In this document: positions 35,819 to 44,194 of the stretch, piece after piece
Position numbering within the stretch: the stretch's first letter is position 1
Layout: the number at the start of each line of letters is the position of its first letter
NCBI GenBank assembly: GCA_000992345.1
Contig: LBUA01000004.1
Coordinates: 1 to 44,194, forward strand
Reading direction: 5' to 3'
Source of the DNA: Parcubacteria group bacterium GW2011_GWD2_38_12
GTDB lineage: Bacteria > Patescibacteriota > Minisyncoccia > GWC2-36-17
DNA: 44,194 bases
Position numbers and translations under genes: made by a program
Notes under the pieces: generated by a model
The model's database searches: none
The model's input: the letters and a program-made list of their open reading frames with translations, nothing else
Told to the model about the DNA's origin: nothing

Positions 35819-36787
35819 TTATTTCACAAGGTTATTCGGCGGAACCTGCCCCTCAAGCGCGGTGATGATATTTTTTGCCGCGACCTCAGACATTGCCGCG
35901 CGAGTTTCCTCGGTTGCGGAAGCGGTGTGCGGAGTCAAAACTACATTTTCAAGCTCGGAAAGACCCGGAGCAAGATTTGGCTCGTTTTCATAAACATCAA
36001 GACCAGCGCCTTTAATCACTTTATTTTTTAAAGCATCTACCAAAGCTGCTTCGTCAATCACCGGACCTCGAGAGGTATTCACAATATACGCGCTAGGCTT
36101 CATCATTTTTAATCTTTCTGCGTTGATTAAGTGCTTTGTTGTTGGCAAGAGCGGCACATGGACAGAAACAAAATCTGCTTCCTTCAAAAGTTCTTCGGGT
36201 GTTGCCATAAATCTGGCATTATACTCTTTTTCAAATTCTTCGTTTCGCCTTACATCATAATAGATAATATCCATATCAAAACCCTTGGCTCCGTGATGCG
36301 CCACGCGACTGCCAATTCTGCCAAGACCTAAAATACCCAGAGTTTTCTTGAAAAGATCATTGCCAAGAAGCATCATTGGCTCCCATCCATGATATTTGCC
36401 GGCCCTGGTAAATCTATCTCCTTCGGTGATGCGTTGGGCTACCGACAAAATCAATCCAAAAGTATGCTCTGCCACGGTATTAGTCAAAACATCCGGAGTA
36501 TTGGAAGCATAAATGTTCTTAGATTTAAAATCATCCAATTTAAGATTATCAAAACCCACCGCGTAATTTGCAACAATTTTGAGTTGCGCTCCGGCAGCAT
36601 CCAAAATCTCCGCATCAATTTTGTCGGTCAATAATGAAAGAACGGCATCCGCCCCCTTAACATTTTCTTTCAGTTCATCTCTTGTCATAACCCTATCTTC
36701 AGGGAATACAACAACTTCATACCCTTTGACTTTTAACATATTAATTCCTTCTTCCGGAATCTGACGAGTAACAAATACCTTAAACAT
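35819..36787 (-). CDS. D-2-hydroxyacid (glyoxylate/glycerate-type) dehydrogenase
   Basis: LGILGLGRIGSRVAHHGAKGFDMDIIYYD; VNTSRGPVIDEAAL. Confidence 0.92.
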   Translation of the reverse strand: MFKVFVTRQIPEEGINMLKVKGYEVVVFPEDRVMTRDELKENVKGADAVLSLLTDKIDAEILDAAGAQLKIVANYAVGFDNLKLDDFKSKNIYASNTPDVLTNTVAEHTFGLILSVAQRITEGDRFTRAGKYHGWEPMMLLGNDLFKKTLGILGLGRIGSRVAHHGAKGFDMDIIYYDVRRNEEFEKEYNARFMATPEELLKEADFVSVHVPLLPTTKHLINAERLKMMKPSAYIVNTSRGPVIDEAALVDALKNKVIKGAGLDVYENEPNLAPGLSELENVVLTPHTASATEETRAAMSEVAAKNIITALEGQVPPNNLVK

Positions 36788-36889
36788 AATTTTTAATTAC
36801 TAATTTTTAATTTTTAAATAATTATTTAATTTCTTAATGTTTTAAAATTAATTCATTTTAAAATTACTTAAAAATTACAAATTTAAAAT

Positions 36890-37486
36890 TTAGTTGTTAT
36901 CTTTTAATTTCTTATATCCGATATATATTAACACAGCCAGCACGATTCCCAAAATTACAAATCTCAAATAATCCTGTATTGCTGACCAATAGCCGACCGT
37001 GCCGACCAAAAAAGAAATAAGTCCGGCAAATGTGAATATGATGGACATACTTTCAATCGCAAACAAAAAGAAGCTCGCTACGATCGCTATCGTTCCGGCA
37101 ATCATCCAAACAATAAAAACATTTCTTTTATAAACATTGTTCACCTTTTCAAAATCTTTTTGACAAGTAAAATAAGCATCGCACCATCCAGCTGGTTCAC
37201 CCATTGCCATCTCTGGCGTTGAAACGCCTTTTATTCCTTCCATCATAGTCGGCGCTGGAGGAATTGGCGTTCTATAATTCATATTTTCCGTCCATAAACC
37301 GTCGACTTCTTCACATTTTTCTTTCGTATTTACTCCTTTTCTCATTGCTTCCGGCTTGCAAAAATCATCCATTTGCGGAGTTTTATAAAAAGTATGAATG
37401 CCATAATTAATAAATAAATTAAAAATAATAATTATGGCTATCCCCAGGCCGAATTTTTTTAAACTGAATAATCTTAATAATTCCAT
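36890..37486 (-). CDS. Hypothetical membrane protein
   Basis: 198 aa, four TM segments. Confidence 0.6.
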   Translation of the reverse strand: MELLRLFSLKKFGLGIAIIIIFNLFINYGIHTFYKTPQMDDFCKPEAMRKGVNTKEKCEEVDGLWTENMNYRTPIPPAPTMMEGIKGVSTPEMAMGEPAGWCDAYFTCQKDFEKVNNVYKRNVFIVWMIAGTIAIVASFFLFAIESMSIIFTFAGLISFLVGTVGYWSAIQDYLRFVILGIVLAVLIYIGYKKLKDNN

Positions 37487-37565
37487 CTTGAATTAGGTTG
37501 TAGGTTTTGGGTTATAGGTTATAGAAAAAATAACTAATTAAAGGCATTAATCTAGAACCTAGCGC

Positions 37566-38468
37566 CTAGAAACTAGAACCTGCTTTGCCGCCACTCCCAA
37601 ATACTATTATCTTATTTTCCACCACTTTCTGCATCGCGTCAATTGACGCCTGGAGATATTTATATGGTGTAGTTTCTTCAGGATTCTTAATAAAATAATC
37701 TTTCAGGGCGATTGTGAAAGCCGCTCTTAATTCTGTATTTACATTTATTTTTCTTATACCAAGCAAAATTGCTTTTTTAATATCTTCGTCCGGTATCCCC
37801 GAACCTCCGTGCAAAACAAGCACGGCGTAATCCCTGACTTTCTCATTGATTTTAGCAATTCTATCAAAATCTAATTTTGGCTCATCAGCCGAGATACCAT
37901 GACTATTGCCAACCGAAACCGCCAACCTGTCTACGCCAGTGACCTTCACAAACTCCAATGCTTTTTCCGGATCAGTAAAATATTCTTCTTTAAATTCTAG
38001 TTTTTCTTTGGAAACTTTAGACGCGCCAGGCAAAAATCCCAATTCGCCCTCCACGGAAATATCCGGATTTTTTTCTTTGCACATTTTCACCACTTCGCTT
38101 GTCCATTTCACATTTTCTTGATAAGGCAACACCGAACCGTCAAAATGAATGGAATTATATCCAGCATCAAGCAACGCCTTTATTTTATCAAGATTTTGAA
38201 TGTCTTTCGCGTCCTTATATGTATGGTCGGCATTCAAGATAATCGGCAAACCTGTTTCTTCCTGATAGCTCTCCACAAGCTTAACAGCCTGTCTCAATCC
38301 CATAAATTTACTTTCGCCTTCCGATGTCCCGACTATCACCGGCGCATTTAATTTTTGAGCAACCAAAATCACCGCTTTTACTTGGTCAGCGCTTGAACAA
38401 TTAAATTGCCCAATGGCGTAATTACCTTCCTCCGCTTTTTTAAAATATTGTTTAGTAGAAAAATTCAT
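37566..38468 (-). CDS. fba: Class II fructose-bisphosphate aldolase family
   Basis: AIGQFNCSS...NADHTYK...HFDGS...LHGGSGIPDEDIKKAI. Confidence 0.88.
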   Translation of the reverse strand: MNFSTKQYFKKAEEGNYAIGQFNCSSADQVKAVILVAQKLNAPVIVGTSEGESKFMGLRQAVKLVESYQEETGLPIILNADHTYKDAKDIQNLDKIKALLDAGYNSIHFDGSVLPYQENVKWTSEVVKMCKEKNPDISVEGELGFLPGASKVSKEKLEFKEEYFTDPEKALEFVKVTGVDRLAVSVGNSHGISADEPKLDFDRIAKINEKVRDYAVLVLHGGSGIPDEDIKKAILLGIRKINVNTELRAAFTIALKDYFIKNPEETTPYKYLQASIDAMQKVVENKIIVFGSGGKAGSSF

Positions 38469-38584
38469 ATAAAAAATTAAACATCAAAAATCAAAATGAC
38501 AAATCAAAATGTAAAATTATAAATGCATTCTTCTTTTTAATCCTTGATATGTCATTTTGATATTTAATTTTTAATATTTGATTT

Positions 38585-39868
38585 TTATAAGCTTATGTAT
38601 CCTTTATCAAAATTCTCAATCACCATCTCTTCCGCTCTATCCATGCCGCCCATATATTCAAAAAATATCTTTGACCACATCGCCTCTTGTTGATGATACA
38701 TATATTTTATATCCTGTTTTTCCATTACAAGACCCATAGTCACATCAAGCATGTTAAAACCAATCAATTGTTTGCCCAGCCCATTTTCCCTGAAAACATC
38801 GCCAACAAAATCCAAGTTAGCCCAAAAAGTAAGGTCATACTCATAAAAACGATGGGCAAAACGAGCAATATCGGTTTCCGCTTTTTCCCAGTGGATTACT
38901 TCAGAATTTATACGTGGCAAAAAAAGTCGCGGATCATTCTCATTGTCTTTGGCTAAATATCTTTGGACAATCAACCAATTGGCTTTTGCCGGATCCATTG
39001 ATTTCCCCTCCAAGACATCTCCCCGAAGCAATGACTTCATCTTCTCAATAAAATCGGGACGCGTAGAATACTTTTTAAATAAACGGGAATAAAAATCAAC
39101 TTCATGAAAATAGTGGAGTAAAAGCCCGAAAAGACGCAATGTTTCTCCCGAGGTATCAATATTTAATGGAATTACAAATATCACTCCCAATTCTTTTAAA
39201 TGGGAAACATTATGATATTTTTTCTTCATAAACTTCTCGGCAATCTTCAGCCATTTCTGATCCAGCACCATTAATTTTACCGGCCTATATTCAAAATCGC
39301 CTACCCTAAGATCAGAATAGGCCACATCAAAATTTTTATGCATCCATTCGTTTGTCTCAATAAATCTCAAAGAACAATAGAGTTGATAAAAATTCTCTTT
39401 CATTAAAAGTTCCTGAACAGTGGCATATCCAAGGGCGCTCATTATATTTGGCGGCGGGTTCTTTTTTATGATTTCTCGCGCCACTTCTTCTTTCAATACA
39501 AAAAGGTCGGGAATCTGCGCAAGCTCCTTTGTGAAATTTAATAATGTTTTTGAACCTTCCTCTGTGGCGCCATCAGGCTTCCTAAATATCTCATATAATT
39601 TTTGATCGTCTTTTTTGAACTTATGAATCAAAGCATTTTGAACTTCTGAAGCAGTCGGATTTTTATGAATATGAAGCTCTTTTAAAATAAGATTCACATA
39701 CATATCATTTTCCGAAATAATCTTTTCTAAAATATTCCTTTTTCCCGTAATTTTCTCCATTTTCTCTTCCATATCCAAAATCACCTCTTCCTTTGTCCTT
39801 AAAATCTGCGCTATTTTCTCCAATGGACGAATTTGATTCATGCCAATTTTGTCCCCAATAGATATCAA
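38585..39868 (-). CDS. Conserved hypothetical protein, 427 aa
   Basis: Intact ORF inside sugar-phosphate cluster; no recognised motif; start could be M10 (MNQIRP). Confidence 0.6.
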   Translation of the reverse strand: MISIGDKIGMNQIRPLEKIAQILRTKEEVILDMEEKMEKITGKRNILEKIISENDMYVNLILKELHIHKNPTASEVQNALIHKFKKDDQKLYEIFRKPDGATEEGSKTLLNFTKELAQIPDLFVLKEEVAREIIKKNPPPNIMSALGYATVQELLMKENFYQLYCSLRFIETNEWMHKNFDVAYSDLRVGDFEYRPVKLMVLDQKWLKIAEKFMKKKYHNVSHLKELGVIFVIPLNIDTSGETLRLFGLLLHYFHEVDFYSRLFKKYSTRPDFIEKMKSLLRGDVLEGKSMDPAKANWLIVQRYLAKDNENDPRLFLPRINSEVIHWEKAETDIARFAHRFYEYDLTFWANLDFVGDVFRENGLGKQLIGFNMLDVTMGLVMEKQDIKYMYHQQEAMWSKIFFEYMGGMDRAEEMVIENFDKGYISL

Positions 39869-39964
39869 ATAACTAACAAGGGCTCTGTAAATTAAAAATT
39901 AAACATATATAAATATCTTACCTGAATTTATTGGATTTATCTATTGGGGATATCAAAATTGAGC

Positions 39965-40048
39965 ACCCTGTTAAATAATTTTAAATCCGCGGCGGCGGAT
40001 TTAAAATTAAAATTTGAAAAGGCAATTTCAAATTTTATTTAACAGGGT
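39965..40048. repeat. 84-nt three-way-junction inverted-repeat structure
   Basis: ACCCTGTTAAAT [AATTTTAAATCCGC-GGCG-GCGGATTTAAAATT][AAAATTTGAAA-AGGCAA-TTTCAAATTTT] ATTTAACAGGGT. Confidence 0.9.
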
Positions 40049-40061
40049 AATATTTTGTATT

Positions 40062-40099
40062 TAAATTTTAGATCCGCCAGCTGGCGGATCTAAAATTTA
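40062..40099. repeat. 38-bp perfect palindrome overlapping pfkB-family stop
   Basis: TAAATTTTAGATCCGCCAG/CTGGCGGATCTAAAATTTA. Confidence 0.95.
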
Positions 40100-41079
40100 G
40101 ACAAAATGCTTACCTTCACTCTCTTCCAGCTCCCCCAATCATATTTTTTAAGCAATCCTCTTTTAGCTCCAAAATATTGTATCACGGAAGTCGCATTTGC
40201 CGTGCCGAACTGAATAGCATGTTCAATGTCTTTGCCGTCTAGAATAGCCGATACAAATCCACTATTAAAGGCATCGCCCGCTCCGGTTCTATCAATTATC
40301 TTTGATCTAGGAATCCCGGCGCGATAATAATTATCCCTATCGCAAACCACAACACCCTTGGGACCCTTGGTCATTATAAAGATACCTCTGATATAATCTC
40401 TAGCTTTCTCTAAAATCTCTTTTTCATTATTTATATTCTCCTCGAAAAAATCAGCTGCTTCTTCGTCATTCATCATTAAAATATCAACATTTTCAAATAA
40501 GGGTTTTAATCTTTTTGTGCCAAATTTCAATTCCAAAGCGCCGGGATTAATCGCAATCTTTATATTATTTGCTTTTGCAATTTTGAATATCTTCTCAAGT
40601 AATTTAAAATCTCCGGAGAATGAACCGCAAAAATGAAACCACTTGGTATGTTTTAACGCCTCAAAATCAATTTCTCGCGAATCAATATTTTTAGAAGCTC
40701 CGCGATATACCAAGATAGTCCTCTCACCCCCGGGAGAAAGCAATATAAAAGAATAAGATGTCGGAATTTTTTGATCCTGTTGAATAAATTTTGCCGATGA
40801 TTTTTCCTGATACAATTCCTCTATGATTGCTTTGCCTCCAAGGTCCATACCCACTCTAGCAACAAGCGCTGTTTTAAAACCCTGCTTAGTCAAAGAAATG
40901 GCGGCATTTGACCCTCCGCCGCCGGTAGTGAAAACCAGCTCGTCAAGTTCTATTTTAGAACCAAGCGAAAAACACTCTGCCGCGCCAGTAATAAAACGAG
41001 GGTCTTTTATGATCCTCATTTGCTTGCTTTTCAAAAATACGTCTCGAGTTGCCGAGCCGAAAACGATTACATCGAACAT
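40090..41079 (-). CDS. PfkB-family carbohydrate kinase
   Basis: TTGGGGSNAAISL; DRTGAGDAFNSGF; start at MFDVIVFG, upstream codons are hairpin repeat. Confidence 0.9.
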   Translation of the reverse strand: MFDVIVFGSATRDVFLKSKQMRIIKDPRFITGAAECFSLGSKIELDELVFTTGGGGSNAAISLTKQGFKTALVARVGMDLGGKAIIEELYQEKSSAKFIQQDQKIPTSYSFILLSPGGERTILVYRGASKNIDSREIDFEALKHTKWFHFCGSFSGDFKLLEKIFKIAKANNIKIAINPGALELKFGTKRLKPLFENVDILMMNDEEAADFFEENINNEKEILEKARDYIRGIFIMTKGPKGVVVCDRDNYYRAGIPRSKIIDRTGAGDAFNSGFVSAILDGKDIEHAIQFGTANATSVIQYFGAKRGLLKKYDWGSWKRVKVSILSKF

Positions 41080-41093
41080 TTCTAGAGGTTGGA

Positions 41094-41146
41094 GATTGGA
41101 GTTTAGAGTTTGGAGCTTAGATAACTCCAAACTCTAAACTCCAATC
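41094..41146. repeat. 22-bp perfect-stem hairpin between transketolase and kinase genes
   Basis: GATTGGAGTTTAGAGTTTGGAG-CTTAGATAA-CTCCAAACTCTAAACTCCAATC. Confidence 0.95.
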
Positions 41147-42211
41147 TCATATTTTTTTTCGTTCAATAACTCTTTTCACTGCTTCTTTAATTGAATCTAT
41201 CCCCATGCCATATTTTTCTATCAATTCATTCGGTTCCCCGGATTCGCCGAAAGTATTTTGCATGCCGATATATTCCATTGGGACGGGATTATTTTTGCTC
41301 AAAACCTCCGCCACCGCGCTCCCCATACCTCCCATCACTTGATGGTCTTCCACGGTCACGATAGCGCCCGCCCTTTTAGCAATAGCAATCACCGCCTTTT
41401 CATCCATTGGCTTTACCGTATGATTATTTAAAACTAAAACTCCAATCCCCTCTTTAGCTAAATCTTCGGCTACCATCAATGCATTATAAAGCAATGGTCC
41501 GCAACCAATAATTGCAACGTCAACTTTCTTGTCTGTGTCGCGCAATAAATATGCTTTACCAATTTCAAAAGGAGTTTGTTCGGTTGTGAAAATTGGAGTG
41601 TTTTCGCGAGCGAATCTAAAATATACCGGACCAATCATTTTACCGCCCGCGATTGTCGCTTTTTTTGTTTCCCAATAATCGCAAGGCGCAATCACAGTCA
41701 TATTCGGGATACATCTGGTAATTGCAATATCTTCAAGCGCTTGGTGAGTCTGGCCGTCCGGTCCTACAGATACACCTGTATGCGCTCCTGTTAATTTAAC
41801 ATTGGCGCTGTTCAAACAAATATTCACGCGTATTTGATCCCAATTTCTCCCTGGACAAAATACGCCATAAGTTGAGACAAAAGGCACTTTCCCGGCAACG
41901 GCAAGGCCGGCAGCAATGCCCGCCATATTTTGCTCAGCAATTCCGCATTGTATGAATCTATCCGGATATTTTTCTTTAAACCAGCCAACACGAGTAGAAT
42001 CTGACAAATCTCCGCAAAGCGCGACTACATTTGGATTTTCCGCGCCAAGCTGCACTAATCCATCACCAAACCCGTCACGAGTCGGCTTTTGTTGAACTTT
42101 TTCTTTTTCTTTCCACTCCAAAGCAAGATGAGTATCGGTATGCCTATTGCCATTTCCGCACACGCAGGCGCTCTCCGCATGCTCGCAAATCGCGCAAATA
42201 TTATTAGTCAT
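41147..42211 (-). CDS. Transketolase C-terminal subunit
   Basis: LCGDLSDSTR...FIQCGIAEQNMAGIAAGLA; TVEDHQVMGGMGSAVAE. Confidence 0.92.
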   Translation of the reverse strand: MTNNICAICEHAESACVCGNGNRHTDTHLALEWKEKEKVQQKPTRDGFGDGLVQLGAENPNVVALCGDLSDSTRVGWFKEKYPDRFIQCGIAEQNMAGIAAGLAVAGKVPFVSTYGVFCPGRNWDQIRVNICLNSANVKLTGAHTGVSVGPDGQTHQALEDIAITRCIPNMTVIAPCDYWETKKATIAGGKMIGPVYFRFARENTPIFTTEQTPFEIGKAYLLRDTDKKVDVAIIGCGPLLYNALMVAEDLAKEGIGVLVLNNHTVKPMDEKAVIAIAKRAGAIVTVEDHQVMGGMGSAVAEVLSKNNPVPMEYIGMQNTFGESGEPNELIEKYGMGIDSIKEAVKRVIERKKI

Positions 42212-42318
42212 AATGTGATACTAATATACTAATGACATACGAATTATACTAATAATACCAATGAACTCATTTGTATTATTCGTTGCATTCGCATCAATTC
42301 GTATATTGGTATTAAACT

Positions 42319-43176
42319 TTATTCATGTTCACTTTTAATCTTTCCTCCAAGCGTCCTTAATTCATCCAAAAATTCTTTGCCTTGATCCGGCTTTGGAGGA
42401 ACGCCGTGCCATTTGTAATCAAATTCAATCGCTTCTATCCCTTTGCCGGCAATCGTATGCGCAATAATCATCACCGGCTTTTCATAAATAGATTTTGCCT
42501 CCTCGCAAGCCGCAACAATTTGTCCGATATTGTGTCCGTCAATTTCAATCACATGCCAATTAAAAGCTCTGAATTTATCGGCAAGTGGCTCAAGCGGCAT
42601 CACATCCTCGGTCATCCCATCAATTTGAATATTGTTTCTATCAATAATCGCTGTCAAATTATCCAATTTGTTTTTTCCTGCGAACATCACCGCTTCCCAA
42701 ATCTGCCCCTCATCGAGTTCTCCATCGCCAGTCGCGCAATAAACTTGCGTATGTTTTTTATCTATCTTAGCGGCAAGCGCGGCGCCAATCGCCTGAGAAA
42801 GACCTTGACCGAGCGGTCCGGATGAACTCTCAATGCCCGGCAATGACTCGCGGTGCGGATGTCCCTGGAGTCTCGTACCCAATTTTCTCAAAGTTTTCAA
42901 TTCTTCACGGGAGAAATATCCGGCGTTTGCCATAACCGCATAAAGAGCCGGACAAATATGTCCGTGCGATAAGAAAAACTTATCTCTCTCCTCCCAATTG
43001 GGATTTTTGGGGTCGTGTTTTAAAACACTAAAATATAAAGCAACTAAAACATCAGTAAAACTCAAAGACCCGGCGGTATGTCCGGACTTTGCTTCTATAA
43101 GCATGGAAATAATATCCTGCCTGACTTGATTGGCAACTTTCTCAAGTTCCTTAATTTTGTCGTCATGAATTGACAT
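42319..43176 (-). CDS. Transketolase N-terminal subunit
   Basis: GHTAGSLSFTDVLVALYF; GPLGQGLSQAIGAALA; GDGELDEGQIWEA. Confidence 0.94.
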   Translation of the reverse strand: MSIHDDKIKELEKVANQVRQDIISMLIEAKSGHTAGSLSFTDVLVALYFSVLKHDPKNPNWEERDKFFLSHGHICPALYAVMANAGYFSREELKTLRKLGTRLQGHPHRESLPGIESSSGPLGQGLSQAIGAALAAKIDKKHTQVYCATGDGELDEGQIWEAVMFAGKNKLDNLTAIIDRNNIQIDGMTEDVMPLEPLADKFRAFNWHVIEIDGHNIGQIVAACEEAKSIYEKPVMIIAHTIAGKGIEAIEFDYKWHGVPPKPDQGKEFLDELRTLGGKIKSEHE

Positions 43177-43187
43177 AATTATAGCTC

Positions 43188-43862
43188 TTAAGCTCTTAAG
43201 CTCTTAAGCTGATTCATTGCTTCTTTTTTATTCTCCGCTTGCCATATATACGCTCCTACTACTAAAATATCAGCTCCGGCTTTTAAAATTTTTGGAGCGG
43301 TTTCCAAATTCACTCCACCATCGACTTCTATTTTAACACCAGGATATTGCTTGCGCAAATCTTGAATTTTATTTAAAATATGTTCTTGAAAATTTTGACC
43401 CGCTCTCCCTGGTTTCACGCCCATCAATTGAATAGTATCAATTTTTAAAATATATTTATCCATATCATCAATCGGAGTTTCCGGATTCAAAGCAATTCCA
43501 AACTCGCAATCTGCCACATGACATTTTGCCGCCATATCTTCAATAATATTTTCCGCATCAAGACGAAAAGCAATTGCCTCATAATGCGCTAGGATTCTTT
43601 TCACTCCTGGCTCGCCAAGCGGACCAGCCACCATCCAATCATCAATAAAATTCCACGGATGCTCAATCATTAAATGCGCTTCCAATTTCAAATTGGTTTT
43701 TAGATTCGACAATTCCGCCGGACGATTAAAAGTCCTTTGTAAAACAAACTTCCCATCCATCACGTCAATCTGCGCCCATTCACAAAGCCCCTCAACGGCT
43801 TTGATTTTTTCCTCCAGTTCCTTAAAATTTTGCGCGATAATCGCGGGGACGACTTCTGCCAT
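43188..43862 (-). CDS. rpe: Ribulose-phosphate 3-epimerase-like protein
   Basis: WAQIDVMDGKFV; LMGVKPGRAGQNF; EVDGGVNLETAP. Confidence 0.85.
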   Translation of the reverse strand: MAEVVPAIIAQNFKELEEKIKAVEGLCEWAQIDVMDGKFVLQRTFNRPAELSNLKTNLKLEAHLMIEHPWNFIDDWMVAGPLGEPGVKRILAHYEAIAFRLDAENIIEDMAAKCHVADCEFGIALNPETPIDDMDKYILKIDTIQLMGVKPGRAGQNFQEHILNKIQDLRKQYPGVKIEVDGGVNLETAPKILKAGADILVVGAYIWQAENKKEAMNQLKSLRA

Positions 43863-43957
43863 ATAAATAATTTCTTGTTTCTATGATTATTTTATCATAA
43901 AATAAAAAAAATCCCAATTATAAAATATTCAGGGATTTTTTAATATTCAAAGTAATC

Positions 43958-44194
43958 TTAGAACTTCTCGATTCTCCTCTGATGTCTCTCTTCTCTAGAA
44001 AATTCCGTTTCAATCCACGCCTTTACCGCTTTCTTAGCGTCTTCTTCGGAGATAAATCTCGCACCAAGAGATAAAATATTGGCATCGTTGTGCTCGCGGG
44101 ATAATTTTATAATATCTTCGTTATAATTATACAAAACTGCCGCGCGAATACCCGGCACGCGATTAGCCACTATCGCTTCGCCCTGTCCGGAACC
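43958..44194 (-). CDS. rpiB: Ribose-5-phosphate isomerase B, partial (5' end beyond window)
   Basis: GSGQGEAIVANRVPGIRAAVLYNY...SREHNDANILSLGARF. Confidence 0.92.
   Translation of the reverse strand, partial: GSGQGEAIVANRVPGIRAAVLYNYNEDIIKLSREHNDANILSLGARFISEEDAKKAVKAWIETEFSREERHQRRIEKF

Overview
This 44.2 kb window reads as a bacterial chromosomal contig, most likely Candidate Phyla Radiation / Patescibacteria (Parcubacteria-like); the lineage is inferred from gene content and style, not from a marker search. Most genes are on the minus strand. Housekeeping content: rplS, rsmE, rlmN, a Dus enzyme, ftsX/ftsE, prfB (apparent +1 programmed frameshift), rny/ymdB, an HU gene, a ParA-like ATPase, rpmG, tsf, rpsB, rpmE/prfA, rplY, and a non-oxidative pentose-phosphate / aldolase cluster (rpiB partial, rpe, split transketolase, pfkB-family kinase, fba, D-2-hydroxyacid dehydrogenase). 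Eight tRNA genes are visible. The most interesting signal is that tRNA loci are repeatedly entangled with mobile enzymes: (i) tRNA-Thr(GGT) is interrupted by a ~190-nt group I intron-like sequence, and a homing-endonuclease-like ORF lies outside the intron with its stop codon inside the tRNA 5' exon; (ii) a large serine recombinase abuts tRNA-Val and is flanked by 114-bp near-perfect inverted repeats, one belonging to an inverted, internally deleted recombinase copy; (iii) a LAGLIDADG-like ORF sits directly upstream of tRNA-Leu; (iv) a GIY-YIG ORF split by one nonsense codon reads in frame into tRNA-Gln, whose acceptor stem is extended by leader/trailer complementarity; (v) the 3' end of tRNA-Trp is duplicated 181 bp away. 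Other patterns: a family of palindromes with a TCCGCC/GGCGGA core and locus-specific arms, intergenic leaders built from locally iterated words (one ~70-nt leader shared by rpsB and rplY), and a scattered set of small function-unknown genes with strong Shine-Dalgarno sites, canonical sigma70-like promoters and often terminators, unlike the SD-poor housekeeping genes. All identifications are by eye; no database search was run.
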